DNA from: Verrucomicrobia subdivision 6 bacterium BACL9 MAG-120507-bin52 | GTDB lineage: Bacteria; Verrucomicrobiota; Verrucomicrobiia; Methylacidiphilales; Verrucolacustridaceae | Length of the DNA: 16,946 bases | Direction: 5' to 3' | Assembly: GCA_001438005.1 (NCBI GenBank) | Contig: LIBO01000007.1 | Location: 1-16,946 of the forward strand | Shown here: positions 7,563 through 15,193 of the stretch, piece by piece | Layout: every line of letters begins with the position of its first letter | Position numbering within the stretch: position 1 is the first letter of the stretch | Position numbers and translations under genes: made by a program | The notes under the pieces: model-generated | Databases searched by the model: none | Told to the model about the DNA's origin: nothing | The model's input: only the letters and a program-made list of their open reading frames with translations

Positions 7563-8756
7563 TTAGCTTCTCAGCACGATCCCCTTCCGCTGAAAAGTTG
7601 GACGATCCAGATCCTCCGCTCCGCGAACACTCGGACTTGAGCGGACAAAGCGGTTGGGTGTTTGGTCAAACTCCAGCTCCCCTTGGGCCGCCACAATTTT
7701 CCTCTTTCGTTTCCCCTTGCCCTCCGAACTCTCCATTTCGACACGCTTTTCCACTCTCTCTGTTTTCTCCACTTTGGGCAGCAACGTTCCCTCACACCTT
7801 CGGGTGACCAAAACCGTTAGACTAAGCGATTCACTTCTCTCTGGATCCACCGCCGCCCCAGCGGAAATGGGCAGATCCACCGGTAGCCGACGCCGGATTT
7901 TTTCAAGTAAACCGTGGAAATCCTGCAGAGAAGTCTCGGGCCCCGTAATCACACTGACCAGAACGCGATTGCCATCTTTCCAGGCCCTACCGTCCTCGAG
8001 TAAAATATCCTCCACCACCGCCTCAATCGCCGCCTCCTCCCGCCCGTCTCCGGTGGCTTCGGCCACTCCCGCCCAGGCGTTTTCTAGATAACCGATCGCG
8101 TCAGCGCCCGACCCCACCGCCTCCTTTAACTCCGCCACCCCCAGATGCACCAACCCTTCTTTCTCCATCACATGGGCCAGCCCATGAATCGTTTTCGCTA
8201 AGGCCCGATCCAACGACCTTTGACCCTCCCGCAAGTCTTTCGACATCGATGACTCTAATAACCTCTCATTGCTAAAAACCAAAACGACATCGGCCACTTG
8301 TCTTAATTCCCGCAATGCTTTTTCCGAAAGCTCCCTCTTTTTTCGGCCCTCAAAACCAAAGGGAGTCACCGCCAAAACCACCACCTCGGTGCCCTGCTTT
8401 TTTAAACGGCGCACTAAACTTGGGCCCAGGGCCGATCCTGTTCCTCCACTCACTGATAAAACAACCATCGCCGTGCGAATCCCTGACAAAAGAGGATCTA
8501 AGCTATCTCCCTCCTCCAAACTTAATCCTTCCAGCAACTCTGCCTCACCCCCCGTGCCCATTCCATGGACGCGTTCGGGGGCCACCAAAATCTTTTTCCC
8601 TGCCACCGTCCCTCGCAAAGCCAAGGCATCGGTGTCGATGCAGAGGGTTCGATGCTCCCCCTCACACGCCACCGCCAGATTATCGAGGACCGCCGCTCCT
8701 GTGCCCCCGACCGCCAGGATGGCGACCGAGGCTTTGGGATGATTGTTTGGGTTCAT
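7563..8756 (-). CDS. ftsZ: Divergent cell division protein FtsZ with degenerate T7 loop
   Basis: 397 residues. FtsZ is the tubulin-like GTPase that polymerises into the division ring. Family features: AVGGTGAAVLDNL (15-27, first glycine loop), LCIDTDALAL (38-47), HGMGTGGEAE (64-73, T3 loop), SGGTGSALGP (103-112, T4 signature), TPFGFEGRKK (131-140) and VFSNERLL (160-167, guanine-side Asn). The signature ends in Ala109 where the tubulin/FtsZ consensus has Gly. The T7 loop, normally NxDxxD, reads HLGVAE (204-209): Asn to His, first catalytic Asp to Gly, second Asp to Glu. GTP hydrolysis is therefore predicted to be weak or altered. A short basic linker (about 325-380, with GKGKRKRK) leads to DLDRPTFQRK (382-391), a plausible FtsA-binding tail with Gln where Leu is usual. 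The gene is intact, has a strong ribosome binding site, and directly follows ftsA, so it is a true dcw gene rather than a stray paralogue. Confidence 0.9.
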   Translation of the reverse strand: MNPNNHPKASVAILAVGGTGAAVLDNLAVACEGEHRTLCIDTDALALRGTVAGKKILVAPERVHGMGTGGEAELLEGLSLEEGDSLDPLLSGIRTAMVVLSVSGGTGSALGPSLVRRLKKQGTEVVVLAVTPFGFEGRKKRELSEKALRELRQVADVVLVFSNERLLESSMSKDLREGQRSLDRALAKTIHGLAHVMEKEGLVHLGVAELKEAVGSGADAIGYLENAWAGVAEATGDGREEAAIEAVVEDILLEDGRAWKDGNRVLVSVITGPETSLQDFHGLLEKIRRRLPVDLPISAGAAVDPERSESLSLTVLVTRRCEGTLLPKVEKTERVEKRVEMESSEGKGKRKRKIVAAQGELEFDQTPNRFVRSSPSVRGAEDLDRPTFQRKGIVLRS

Positions 8757-8763
8757 ATGGATT

Positions 8764-8773
8764 TCCTTTCCTT
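8764..8773 (-). promoter_or_regulatory. ftsZ ribosome binding site
   Basis: On the minus strand the bases read AAGGAAAGGA, a doubled Shine-Dalgarno core. The nearer AGGA lies 7 bases before the ftsZ ATG (8754-8756). The site overlaps the ftsA TAA stop (8772-8774). This supports the chosen start and suggests strong translation of ftsZ, which in most bacteria is made in large excess over ftsA. Confidence 0.7.
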
Positions 8774-10022
8774 ACGCTAAAAAGCGCATTCCGGAGACGA
8801 CTTTACCAATCGACTTTTGTATTTTTCTCCAACCTTTGGCTTGGTTGGCCTCCCGCCGTTCATTTTCGGCCGCATACCTCAAGGTTCCAAGGACGGTGGA
8901 AAATTCCGGCCGCTCCAGATCACTCTGCTCGCCCAGAAAATCCCGGGCCCGACCGACTCGCACCGGCCTCGGTAAGATTTCCGAAGCGAGTCGGCTCAGT
9001 CCCTTCAGCCTGGCTCCACCTCCCGTCACCACCACCTCGCCCTCAATCGCGCTCCACAGGTTCTGCTCTTCCAGATCCGCTTGTATGATCTGCCAAATCT
9101 CCGACATCCGCGCCTGCAAGATCTGCACCATCGCTTCTTTAAAAAAAGTCCTCCCATCGAAGCTAATCTCCCGTGCCAGCGTAACCTTCTCATCCTTCTC
9201 CATCGGCTCGAGTACCACCGATCCCATCTCCTTTTTCAGACGCTCCGCCCGTGCGTAGGGAATCTCCAGACCAATCGAAAGGTCTTGGGTCAGATGGTCC
9301 CCGCCCACTCCGTGGACGGCGGTGTGCACGATCGCATCATCCCGCCAGACCGCCACGTCGGTTACGCCTGCCCCCAAATCCACCACCACCACCCCACGCT
9401 TCTTCGCCTCCTCACTCAATAACGCCAGCCCCGATGCATAGGCCGAAAAAGTGCAGCCCTTCACCCGAATCTTCTGATCGGCCACACACTGCACCGATGT
9501 CTGTAGCTTCGTCCTTTTTCCCGTGACGAGGTGGTAGTGCGCCTCGATCTGCTCCGTGTGAACACCCAAGGGCTGGTCAGATCCCACTCCTCGATCCAGC
9601 GTGTATCCCCTTAAAACCTCATGCAAAACCGCATGATCCCGCGGGAGCGGTAGGTGGGTGGCAAGTTTCTGCAACTCTTCAATCGTTCCTTCCGTCACCC
9701 GATGATCATCCTCCGCCACCGTCGCGCCCCGCACCGATTCGTTCTTGGCCTGCAGGTGTGTTCCACTCAAAGCCAGATAAACTTCCGTAATTTCCGCCTG
9801 TGTTCTGCGCTCCGCCTCCGCCAAGGCCATCCTCGCCGCGGCTTGGGCATACCCAAAATCGGTCACCTCCGCCTTTCTCATTCCCGCCGAGACCGATTCC
9901 CCCACCCCCAACAAGGTCAAGGCGCCGTCCTCCGACATTTCGGCCACGGCCACTTTCATCGATTGCGTACCCAAATCGGTCGCAATCAGGATTTCTTCGG
10001 TCGGTGTTCTTCGCATGATCAT
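8772..10022 (-). CDS. ftsA: Cell division protein FtsA
   Basis: 416 residues. FtsA is the actin-fold protein that tethers FtsZ filaments to the inner membrane and recruits later divisome proteins. Visible parts: phosphate-1 loop ATDLGTQSMKVAVAE (14-28), the 1C/SHS2 region at about 85-170, phosphate-2 loop VVVVDLGAGVTDVAVW (211-226), adenosine loop VVVTGGGARLKG (330-341), and an amphipathic C-terminal helix (about 398-414, GWRKIQKSIGKVVSGMRF) that would serve as the membrane-targeting sequence. Nothing essential looks missing. Two start codons lie close together (ATG at 10022 and at 10016) and the ribosome binding site is only a weak GGAAA, so the N-terminus could be two residues shorter. It lies 21 bp after ftsQ and 15 bp before ftsZ. 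An ordinary FtsA beside an abnormal FtsZ suggests that filament tethering is retained. Confidence 0.96.
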   Translation of the reverse strand: MIMRRTPTEEILIATDLGTQSMKVAVAEMSEDGALTLLGVGESVSAGMRKAEVTDFGYAQAAARMALAEAERRTQAEITEVYLALSGTHLQAKNESVRGATVAEDDHRVTEGTIEELQKLATHLPLPRDHAVLHEVLRGYTLDRGVGSDQPLGVHTEQIEAHYHLVTGKRTKLQTSVQCVADQKIRVKGCTFSAYASGLALLSEEAKKRGVVVVDLGAGVTDVAVWRDDAIVHTAVHGVGGDHLTQDLSIGLEIPYARAERLKKEMGSVVLEPMEKDEKVTLAREISFDGRTFFKEAMVQILQARMSEIWQIIQADLEEQNLWSAIEGEVVVTGGGARLKGLSRLASEILPRPVRVGRARDFLGEQSDLERPEFSTVLGTLRYAAENERREANQAKGWRKIQKSIGKVVSGMRFLA

Positions 10023-10043
10023 AGTGGTTTTTTTCCGTTTCTT

Positions 10044-10931
10044 TTAGTTGAGGAATGTCACCGGCACATTCCGGTCGGGCGTGAGGTCGACCGTCTGTAC
10101 GACTTGGCCCTTATTTTCAGCGTATTCAAAAATCACGTTGAGCCGGGCAAACTGTTCGGATAGATCGGTCGTCCGAAAACGAATCTTTCCTCCCCGTGGG
10201 GTGGTTACGTGGAATCTTCCTGGTCCCTCCAGGACAATCTTAGAGCAATCCAGCCCATCTCGTACCGCCACGAGCAGGGACTCCCGCAAAAAGAGCAAAG
10301 CCGCTTTCACATCCGGATGCTGGGTCAACTCCCCCTCCACCACCTCATCCGAAGAAATCCCGCAGATGACCGGCAGTGCCATCAGCTTTTCCCCCGGCTT
10401 CGGTTTCAAAACAAAACCCCGAGAATCAATATAGTACATCGATTGCGCCAACTGCATTCCGGCGGAGGGTGTCGGCGCCAAAAGAGCAACGGGACGACGC
10501 TCCTCCACCAAAAGAAAGAGGGTATCGGGCAGGTGACGCTCCACCCGGACCGAAGCCACGTGAGGAATTTTTTCGATCGAGCACCGAATTTCATCCAACG
10601 ACATCTGCAGGAGGTTTTGACCTATCTTGACCCCGCTCGCCCCCACCAACTCCCCTTTCCCAATTTTGATGGTTGGTTCGATCACAAAACGTCGAAGGGT
10701 AAAATCTTGGTTGCGATACAACAGCGCACCCAAAATCGCATCCATCCCGATCGAAGTCACCAAGGCCGCTGTTGCCAGGGATCCCGCCAACAGAAGTATC
10801 GCACCCAGCCGACGGCTGAATTCTTGCGCCCCACTTTTTGCCGACATCTTAGCGGCCAAAACATGCCGGGCTCGCCGGCTGCGTGCCCTCTGTTTTTTCC
10901 CCAAACGCGAAAACATTCGGTCGAGTCTCAT
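10044..10931 (-). CDS. ftsQ: Cell division protein FtsQ (POTRA domain)
   Basis: 295 residues from the ATG at 10931, which overlaps the ddl stop as ATGA and has AAGGGAG a few bases upstream. A longer in-frame start at 10985 would lie inside ddl and is unlikely. FtsQ is a single-pass inner membrane protein that links FtsB/FtsL to the early divisome. Layout: a very basic cytoplasmic N-terminus (1-41, rich in RRARSRRAR-type runs), one transmembrane segment at about 43-72, a POTRA domain at about 77-150 (FTLRRFVIEP, LLQMSLDEIRCSIEKIPHVA, VERHLPDTLFLLVEERRPVAL), then the beta domain with YYIDSRGFVLKP (166-177) and the closing VVQTVDLTPDRNVPVTFLN. Order between ddl and ftsA matches the classical dcw arrangement. 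Sequence identity to proteobacterial FtsQ is low, as usual; position and POTRA pattern make the call secure. Confidence 0.93.
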   Translation of the reverse strand: MRLDRMFSRLGKKQRARSRRARHVLAAKMSAKSGAQEFSRRLGAILLLAGSLATAALVTSIGMDAILGALLYRNQDFTLRRFVIEPTIKIGKGELVGASGVKIGQNLLQMSLDEIRCSIEKIPHVASVRVERHLPDTLFLLVEERRPVALLAPTPSAGMQLAQSMYYIDSRGFVLKPKPGEKLMALPVICGISSDEVVEGELTQHPDVKAALLFLRESLLVAVRDGLDCSKIVLEGPGRFHVTTPRGGKIRFRTTDLSEQFARLNVIFEYAENKGQVVQTVDLTPDRNVPVTFLN

Positions 10932-11836
10932 TTTACGACTCCCTTCTTTGTCTTTTCCCAAGAAAGCTCCAAAATCTTCAAACACAGGGACGCAAAATCG
11001 ATTCCCGCTGTCCGCCCCGCTTTTGGAAGTAAGCTTAAGTCGGTCATGCCGGGTAAAGTATTCACCTCCAAGACGGTCGTCTTTCCCTCCGCATCCAAAA
11101 TGAGATCGACCCGAGATAGCACCTCACAACCCAGGGCCTGATGGGCGCTCCGCGCGATGCTCTGAAGCTCCTCCGCCTTCTCTTTGGGAATGGGGGCCGG
11201 ACAAAGGTACTGCGTCGCCCCGACGGTGTACTTATTCTGATAATCATAGAATCCCTTGGCCGGCCGGATCTCCACCACCGGCAGCGCCATCTCCCCTAAA
11301 ATCCCCACCGTCATCTCCGTTCCCTCCACCAGACGCTCGATCATCATCGTGCCCTTCCATTTCTCCACACTCTTCTTCACGGCCGCCACCTCTTTCTCCT
11401 CCCGCACAAGATAGACTCCAAAACTGGAACCATCGGCCACTGGCTTGCAGACATAAGGCGGCTTCCAATCGTGGTCTCGACGCCACGCCATACTCTCCGC
11501 CATCGGTACGCCCGCGCCCACCAAGGCTTCTTTCGCCTTTAACTTATCAAAAGCCAAAGCGCTCGCGACCGATCCGCTCCCCGTAAATGGCATCTGCGCC
11601 GCCTCCAACTCCGCTTGGATCTCTCCGTCCTCCCCATACGTCCCGTGCAAACAGAGAAAGCAGATATCCGTCCCCTGAGGAACCTTGACCCCACGCTCCT
11701 TCACATCTACCTCCAACACCTTGACCCCCACCGAGCGCAAAGCTTTCGCCACCGCCGCGCCACTGCGCAAGGAAACATCCCTCTCTCGTGATATTCCGCC
11801 CGCCAAAACGGCCACCTTCATTTTTTCGGGCTTCAT
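10928..11836 (-). CDS. ddl: D-alanine--D-alanine ligase
   Basis: 302 residues. This ATP-grasp enzyme joins two D-alanines to make the dipeptide that MurF adds to the peptidoglycan stem peptide. Motifs: AVLAGGISRERDVSLRSG (9-26, N-terminal domain), LHGTYGEDGEIQ (63-74), KPVADGSSFGV (ATP loop), IERLVEGTEMTV, FYDYQNKYT (the family YDYxxKY block closing over the active site), and EVNTLPGMTDLSLLP near the C-terminus (metal-binding Glu and Asn). Length is typical. The ATG at 11836 overlaps the murC-murB TGA by four bases and has GGGAG 7 bases upstream; a second ATG at codon 6 lacks a ribosome binding site. In Chlamydia ddl is fused to murC. Here murC is instead fused to murB and ddl stays separate but translationally coupled. 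Confidence 0.96.
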   Translation of the reverse strand: MKPEKMKVAVLAGGISRERDVSLRSGAAVAKALRSVGVKVLEVDVKERGVKVPQGTDICFLCLHGTYGEDGEIQAELEAAQMPFTGSGSVASALAFDKLKAKEALVGAGVPMAESMAWRRDHDWKPPYVCKPVADGSSFGVYLVREEKEVAAVKKSVEKWKGTMMIERLVEGTEMTVGILGEMALPVVEIRPAKGFYDYQNKYTVGATQYLCPAPIPKEKAEELQSIARSAHQALGCEVLSRVDLILDAEGKTTVLEVNTLPGMTDLSLLPKAGRTAGIDFASLCLKILELSWEKTKKGVVK

Positions 11837-14109
11837 TCGTCCTCTCCCACCACGATGACCTCGGGCTCCAGATCGATGCCCCGATCTTTTCTGGCTCTGG
11901 CTTGCACCTTTTCCATCAGCATCAATACATCCACCGCCTTCGCCCCACCCTGATTCACGATAAAGTTTCCATGCACCGGCGAAATCCGTGCCCCCCCCAC
12001 CGAGGTGTCTTTTAACCCCAGCTCTTCAATCAACCTGCCCGCCGGAATCTTTTCCGCATTTTTGAAAATACAGCCCGCACTGGGGGCAGCCGGCTGCGAA
12101 TCCCACCGCTTGCGACTATACTGCTTCAGCTTTTCCGCAATCTCCTCCGGGTTTCCCGGCTTCCCGTGCAAAACCGCCCCGACGGCGATGTCCTCCACCA
12201 ATCGCGGTACCTTTCGATACTTCACTTCAAAATCCCCTCTCCCCACTTCGCTCACTTTTCCCTCTCGATTCATGACCCGCACACTCTCCACCGTTTCAAA
12301 CGTCCACGACTCCATCGCCCCCGCATTCATTCGCATTGCCCCGCCCAGTGCACCTGGAATTCCCTCCATGAATTCCAGTCCCATGATTCCGTTCGCTTTC
12401 GCCACCGACACAATCTGCTTGAGACGTGCCCCCGCACCCGCCCGTATCTTGCCCTCCACGGCTTCGATCTTGCTCATTCCAGGTTGCCCAAAATGAACAC
12501 AAACCCCCCCAATTCCTCCATCTCTCACCAGTAAGTTACTTCCCCGGCCGACTACCGTAAGTGTGACACGCTCTTTGCCGCACCACTGGACCACCCGACC
12601 CAGCGCTTCCTCACTTTCCGGCTCAAACCAAACTTGAGCCGGGCCCCCAATTCGTATCGTGGTGTGCTTGTTCATCGGTTCATACCACTTCACCACCCCC
12701 TCCCCCTTCACTAGATCCCGCACCGCGCGGAACGTGCCAAAATCTCGCGCCACCTTCTTGGCTAACTGCGTCACGTCCCCTGCCCCCATAAATAAGAAGA
12801 GATCTCCTTCCTGCCACACCTTTCCCAAAATCGTCCGGCACTCGGGCATCGACCTCGCCACTTCCACCTTTCCTCCCAACTCCCCAATCTTGGCCGCTAA
12901 CTCGGCCACCCCAAATCCCTCCATCTCCCGCTCCCCCGCCGCATACACGGGCAGTAACACCACCAGATCGGCTTTCGCTAAAGCCTCCGCAAATGCCGTC
13001 ATAAAGGTCGCCAATCGGGTGTAACGGTGCGGTTGAAAAATCGCCACAATTCGCGCGCGCCCTCGTGCCTGGGCCGCCTTCCACGTCGCTACCACCTCTT
13101 TCGGGTGGTGGGCATAATCGTCCACCACCTCCAAAGCAGGCTCGCTTCCCAGAATCTCAAATCGTCGCTCGGCCCGCCGAAACGCCTGTAATCCCTGCCG
13201 AATCTTTTCTGGCGCGATTCCCAGTTCCGCCGCCAAGGCGAGACCCCCTAACGCGTTCCCCCCGTTGTGCCTTCCCGGCGCCGCCACCGCAAAAGTCCCC
13301 AAATCCTTTCCTTTGCCTTTCACCCCAAAACGAATCCCATCCGCACTTTCTCCCTTCCAACTGCCAACATAGTCCGCCTCACTCTTTTCCCACCCAAAGG
13401 TCACCTTCTGCTGCACGCTTCCGGCCGCATCCATCGCGGCCGACTCCTCTTTTGCCACCACGATCACCGGCCCGGCCACATTTCCTAAAATTTGCTGATA
13501 GGCAGCGATAACCGCTTTCTCATTCGCATACCGATCCACATGCTCGTAATCCGCGTTCAACAGCAGCGCCGCCCAAGGCTTGAGCTGGGTGGGTGCCCCC
13601 TCACTCTCATCTACCTCCGCAATCAACCAGTCTCCCTTGCCCCATCGGCCCGATGCGCCCAGAGAAGGGGCATAGCCCCCCAGATAGAAAGATGGATTCT
13701 CTCCCGCCTCGTGAAAAATCTGCGCCACCATGGTAGCGGTCGTGGTCTTTCCGTGGGATCCCAACACCGCCAGCAATTTTTTTCCTTGGGCCAACTGGCC
13801 CAACACTTCCCCGCGGCGCAAGCGCACCACTCCGCGTTTTTTCGCTTCCATCCACTCCACATTTTCGTCCGGGATGGCGGCCGACGCCACCACCACATCC
13901 ACCGGCCCGATTCCTTCGGCGGCGTGCCCCAAAGAAAATCCTAATCCTCTCTGGATAATTCGTTCCGGGGCCGGCTTCAAATCGGATCCCGTCACCTCAT
14001 GGCCTAGATCTAAGAGAATCTCGGCCAAGGGAGTCATCCCCGATCCGGCCACCCCGATCAGGTGAACCCGCAGCTTTCCCTGATTCCACCTGGCGGCATC
14101 AAAGCTCAT
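11833..14109 (-). CDS. murC/murB: MurC-MurB fusion: UDP-MurNAc L-alanine ligase and UDP-enolpyruvoyl-GlcNAc reductase
   Basis: 758 residues in one uninterrupted frame. Residues 1 to about 455 are MurC, which adds L-Ala to UDP-MurNAc: GVAGSGMTPLAE (19-30), P-loop GSHGKTTT (117-124), EVDESEG (165-171), DDYAHHPKEV (330-339) and FQPHRYTR (358-365). Residues from about 470 on are MurB, the FAD enzyme that makes UDP-MurNAc with NADPH: NKHTTIRIGGPA (480-491), VVGRGSNLLVRDGG (519-532), GIPGALGGAMRMNAGA (583-598) and PSAGCIFKN (676-684). Lacking the extra tyrosine loop of E. coli MurB, it looks like a type II MurB. Cys680 occupies the place of the catalytic Ser that protonates the substrate. The enzymes act in consecutive steps (MurB then MurC) but are fused in reverse order, with a linker of only about 15 residues. 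GGAGGT 8 bases before the ATG sets the start. The start overlaps murG by 11 bases. Confidence 0.96.
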   Translation of the reverse strand: MSFDAARWNQGKLRVHLIGVAGSGMTPLAEILLDLGHEVTGSDLKPAPERIIQRGLGFSLGHAAEGIGPVDVVVASAAIPDENVEWMEAKKRGVVRLRRGEVLGQLAQGKKLLAVLGSHGKTTTATMVAQIFHEAGENPSFYLGGYAPSLGASGRWGKGDWLIAEVDESEGAPTQLKPWAALLLNADYEHVDRYANEKAVIAAYQQILGNVAGPVIVVAKEESAAMDAAGSVQQKVTFGWEKSEADYVGSWKGESADGIRFGVKGKGKDLGTFAVAAPGRHNGGNALGGLALAAELGIAPEKIRQGLQAFRRAERRFEILGSEPALEVVDDYAHHPKEVVATWKAAQARGRARIVAIFQPHRYTRLATFMTAFAEALAKADLVVLLPVYAAGEREMEGFGVAELAAKIGELGGKVEVARSMPECRTILGKVWQEGDLFLFMGAGDVTQLAKKVARDFGTFRAVRDLVKGEGVVKWYEPMNKHTTIRIGGPAQVWFEPESEEALGRVVQWCGKERVTLTVVGRGSNLLVRDGGIGGVCVHFGQPGMSKIEAVEGKIRAGAGARLKQIVSVAKANGIMGLEFMEGIPGALGGAMRMNAGAMESWTFETVESVRVMNREGKVSEVGRGDFEVKYRKVPRLVEDIAVGAVLHGKPGNPEEIAEKLKQYSRKRWDSQPAAPSAGCIFKNAEKIPAGRLIEELGLKDTSVGGARISPVHGNFIVNQGGAKAVDVLMLMEKVQARARKDRGIDLEPEVIVVGEDE

Positions 14110-15193
14110 GGGAAATTACCTCCGCGATCGTTTCCGCCGCATTGGGCCGATCTTGTGCCTGGGCCCAAATCTTCATCCGATCACAACGAACTCGATCTCC
14201 GAGCATCCTCGCGATCCGCTGCCCCAGTTCTGTTCCATTCAGATAATTCTCCGCGATCACCTCCGCCGCCCCCTCTTGCGCATAGGCCCGGGCATTTGCC
14301 ATTTGATGATCCCCTGCCGCCGCCGGGAAAGGCACCAAAATGGCGGGAACCCGACACGCCGCCAACTCCGCTAAAGTTCCCGCTCCCGCCCTCGCCACCA
14401 CGACTTCCGCCGCGCCGTAGACCGCCTCCATCTGATCACAAAAACCCATCACGACCACCTCAAAACCGGAACCCTCATAGCCTTGGCGAACTTTTTCGGC
14501 GTGGGCCTCCCCAGCCAAATGCAGAATCTGAATGCGCGGTGACTCACTTTTGAGTGCCCCCAATCCTCGCAACATCGCCTCGTTCAATCCCCGCGCCCCT
14601 TGGCTGCCACCTAAGACCGCGATCAAATGCCGATTCGGATGCAACCCCAGTTTCCTCAACGCCTCCTCTTTGCCTAATCCCCCCAATCGGCTCCGAACCG
14701 GCGTCCCACTCACCGTCACTTTCACGTCGCCCAACGCCGCCTCACACTGGGGAAAACCCACGAATACTTTGCGCGCGCCCTTCGCCAATAGTTGGGTCGC
14801 CCGGCCGGGGATCGCATTGGAATCGTGCAAGAAGTAAGGAATTTTGCCCCACCGTGCCGCCACACTCGCCGCCCCCGAGACGAAGCCTCCCATGCCCAAA
14901 AGAGCTCCCACCTTTTTCCTTTTCATTTCACTTCCTGCTTTTTGCACGGCCGAAAGAAAGTGTACTGCAAATTGTCCTGCTCCCAACCATCCACTCCAAC
15001 CCACCGCTGGGATTTCCACCCCATTCCTCTCTTCCCCTGCCCCAGCTAACGCCCGCCGATCCACCGCTTTGGGTGAAATCAGAAAGCTCACCTCATGCCC
15101 GCGTTTTCGGACCGCTTCCGCCACCGCTATTCCAGGAAAGAGATGTCCCCCCGTCCCTCCACAAGCAATGGCCAGCTGTCCCATACCGATCAC
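14099..15193 (-). CDS. murG: Lipid II synthase: UDP-GlcNAc:MurNAc-(pentapeptide)-PP-undecaprenol GlcNAc transferase
   Basis: 364 residues. MurG, a GT-B enzyme on the cytoplasmic face of the inner membrane, adds GlcNAc to lipid I to make lipid II. Motifs: ACGGTGGHLFPGIA (10-23, first glycine loop), LLGMGGFVSG (second), LHDSNAIPGRAT (HEQNxxPG in most relatives), VLGGSQGARGLNE (third glycine loop), and ARAGAGTLAEL with PFPAAAGDHQMANA (UDP-GlcNAc site). Length is normal. The GTG at 15193 overlaps the ftsW TGA as GTGA; an ATG three codons later (15184) would give MGQLAIACGG, also a normal MurG N-terminus, so the first three residues are uncertain. The 3' end overlaps the murC-murB start by 11 bases. 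The product feeds FtsW, encoded just upstream. Confidence 0.96.
   Translation of the reverse strand: MIGMGQLAIACGGTGGHLFPGIAVAEAVRKRGHEVSFLISPKAVDRRALAGAGEERNGVEIPAVGWSGWLGAGQFAVHFLSAVQKAGSEMKRKKVGALLGMGGFVSGAASVAARWGKIPYFLHDSNAIPGRATQLLAKGARKVFVGFPQCEAALGDVKVTVSGTPVRSRLGGLGKEEALRKLGLHPNRHLIAVLGGSQGARGLNEAMLRGLGALKSESPRIQILHLAGEAHAEKVRQGYEGSGFEVVVMGFCDQMEAVYGAAEVVVARAGAGTLAELAACRVPAILVPFPAAAGDHQMANARAYAQEGAAEVIAENYLNGTELGQRIARMLGDRVRCDRMKIWAQAQDRPNAAETIAEVISHEL
14118..14123 (-). promoter_or_regulatory. murC-murB ribosome binding site
   Basis: The minus strand reads GGAGGT, a near-perfect anti-Shine-Dalgarno match, 8 bases before the ATG at 14107-14109 and inside the 3' end of murG. It fixes the start of the fusion protein and is the strongest ribosome binding site that I see in the cluster. 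Confidence 0.75.

Noticed and set aside
7563..8756. ftsZ as a decaying pseudogene
   Set aside because: The frame is intact, most FtsZ loops and the C-terminal tail are kept, and the ribosome binding site is strong; the changes are confined to the catalytic interface, which argues for altered function, not decay.
8315..9088. A 257-codon plus-strand open frame opposite ftsZ and ftsA
   Set aside because: Proline-rich low-complexity translation, no recognisable motif, fully covered by two real genes.
10209..11141. A 310-codon plus-strand open frame opposite ftsQ and ddl
   Set aside because: The product is Pro/Ser/Arg/His-rich with no domain, and the opposite strand carries two clear dcw genes. 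Long antisense frames are expected with this strong strand composition bias.
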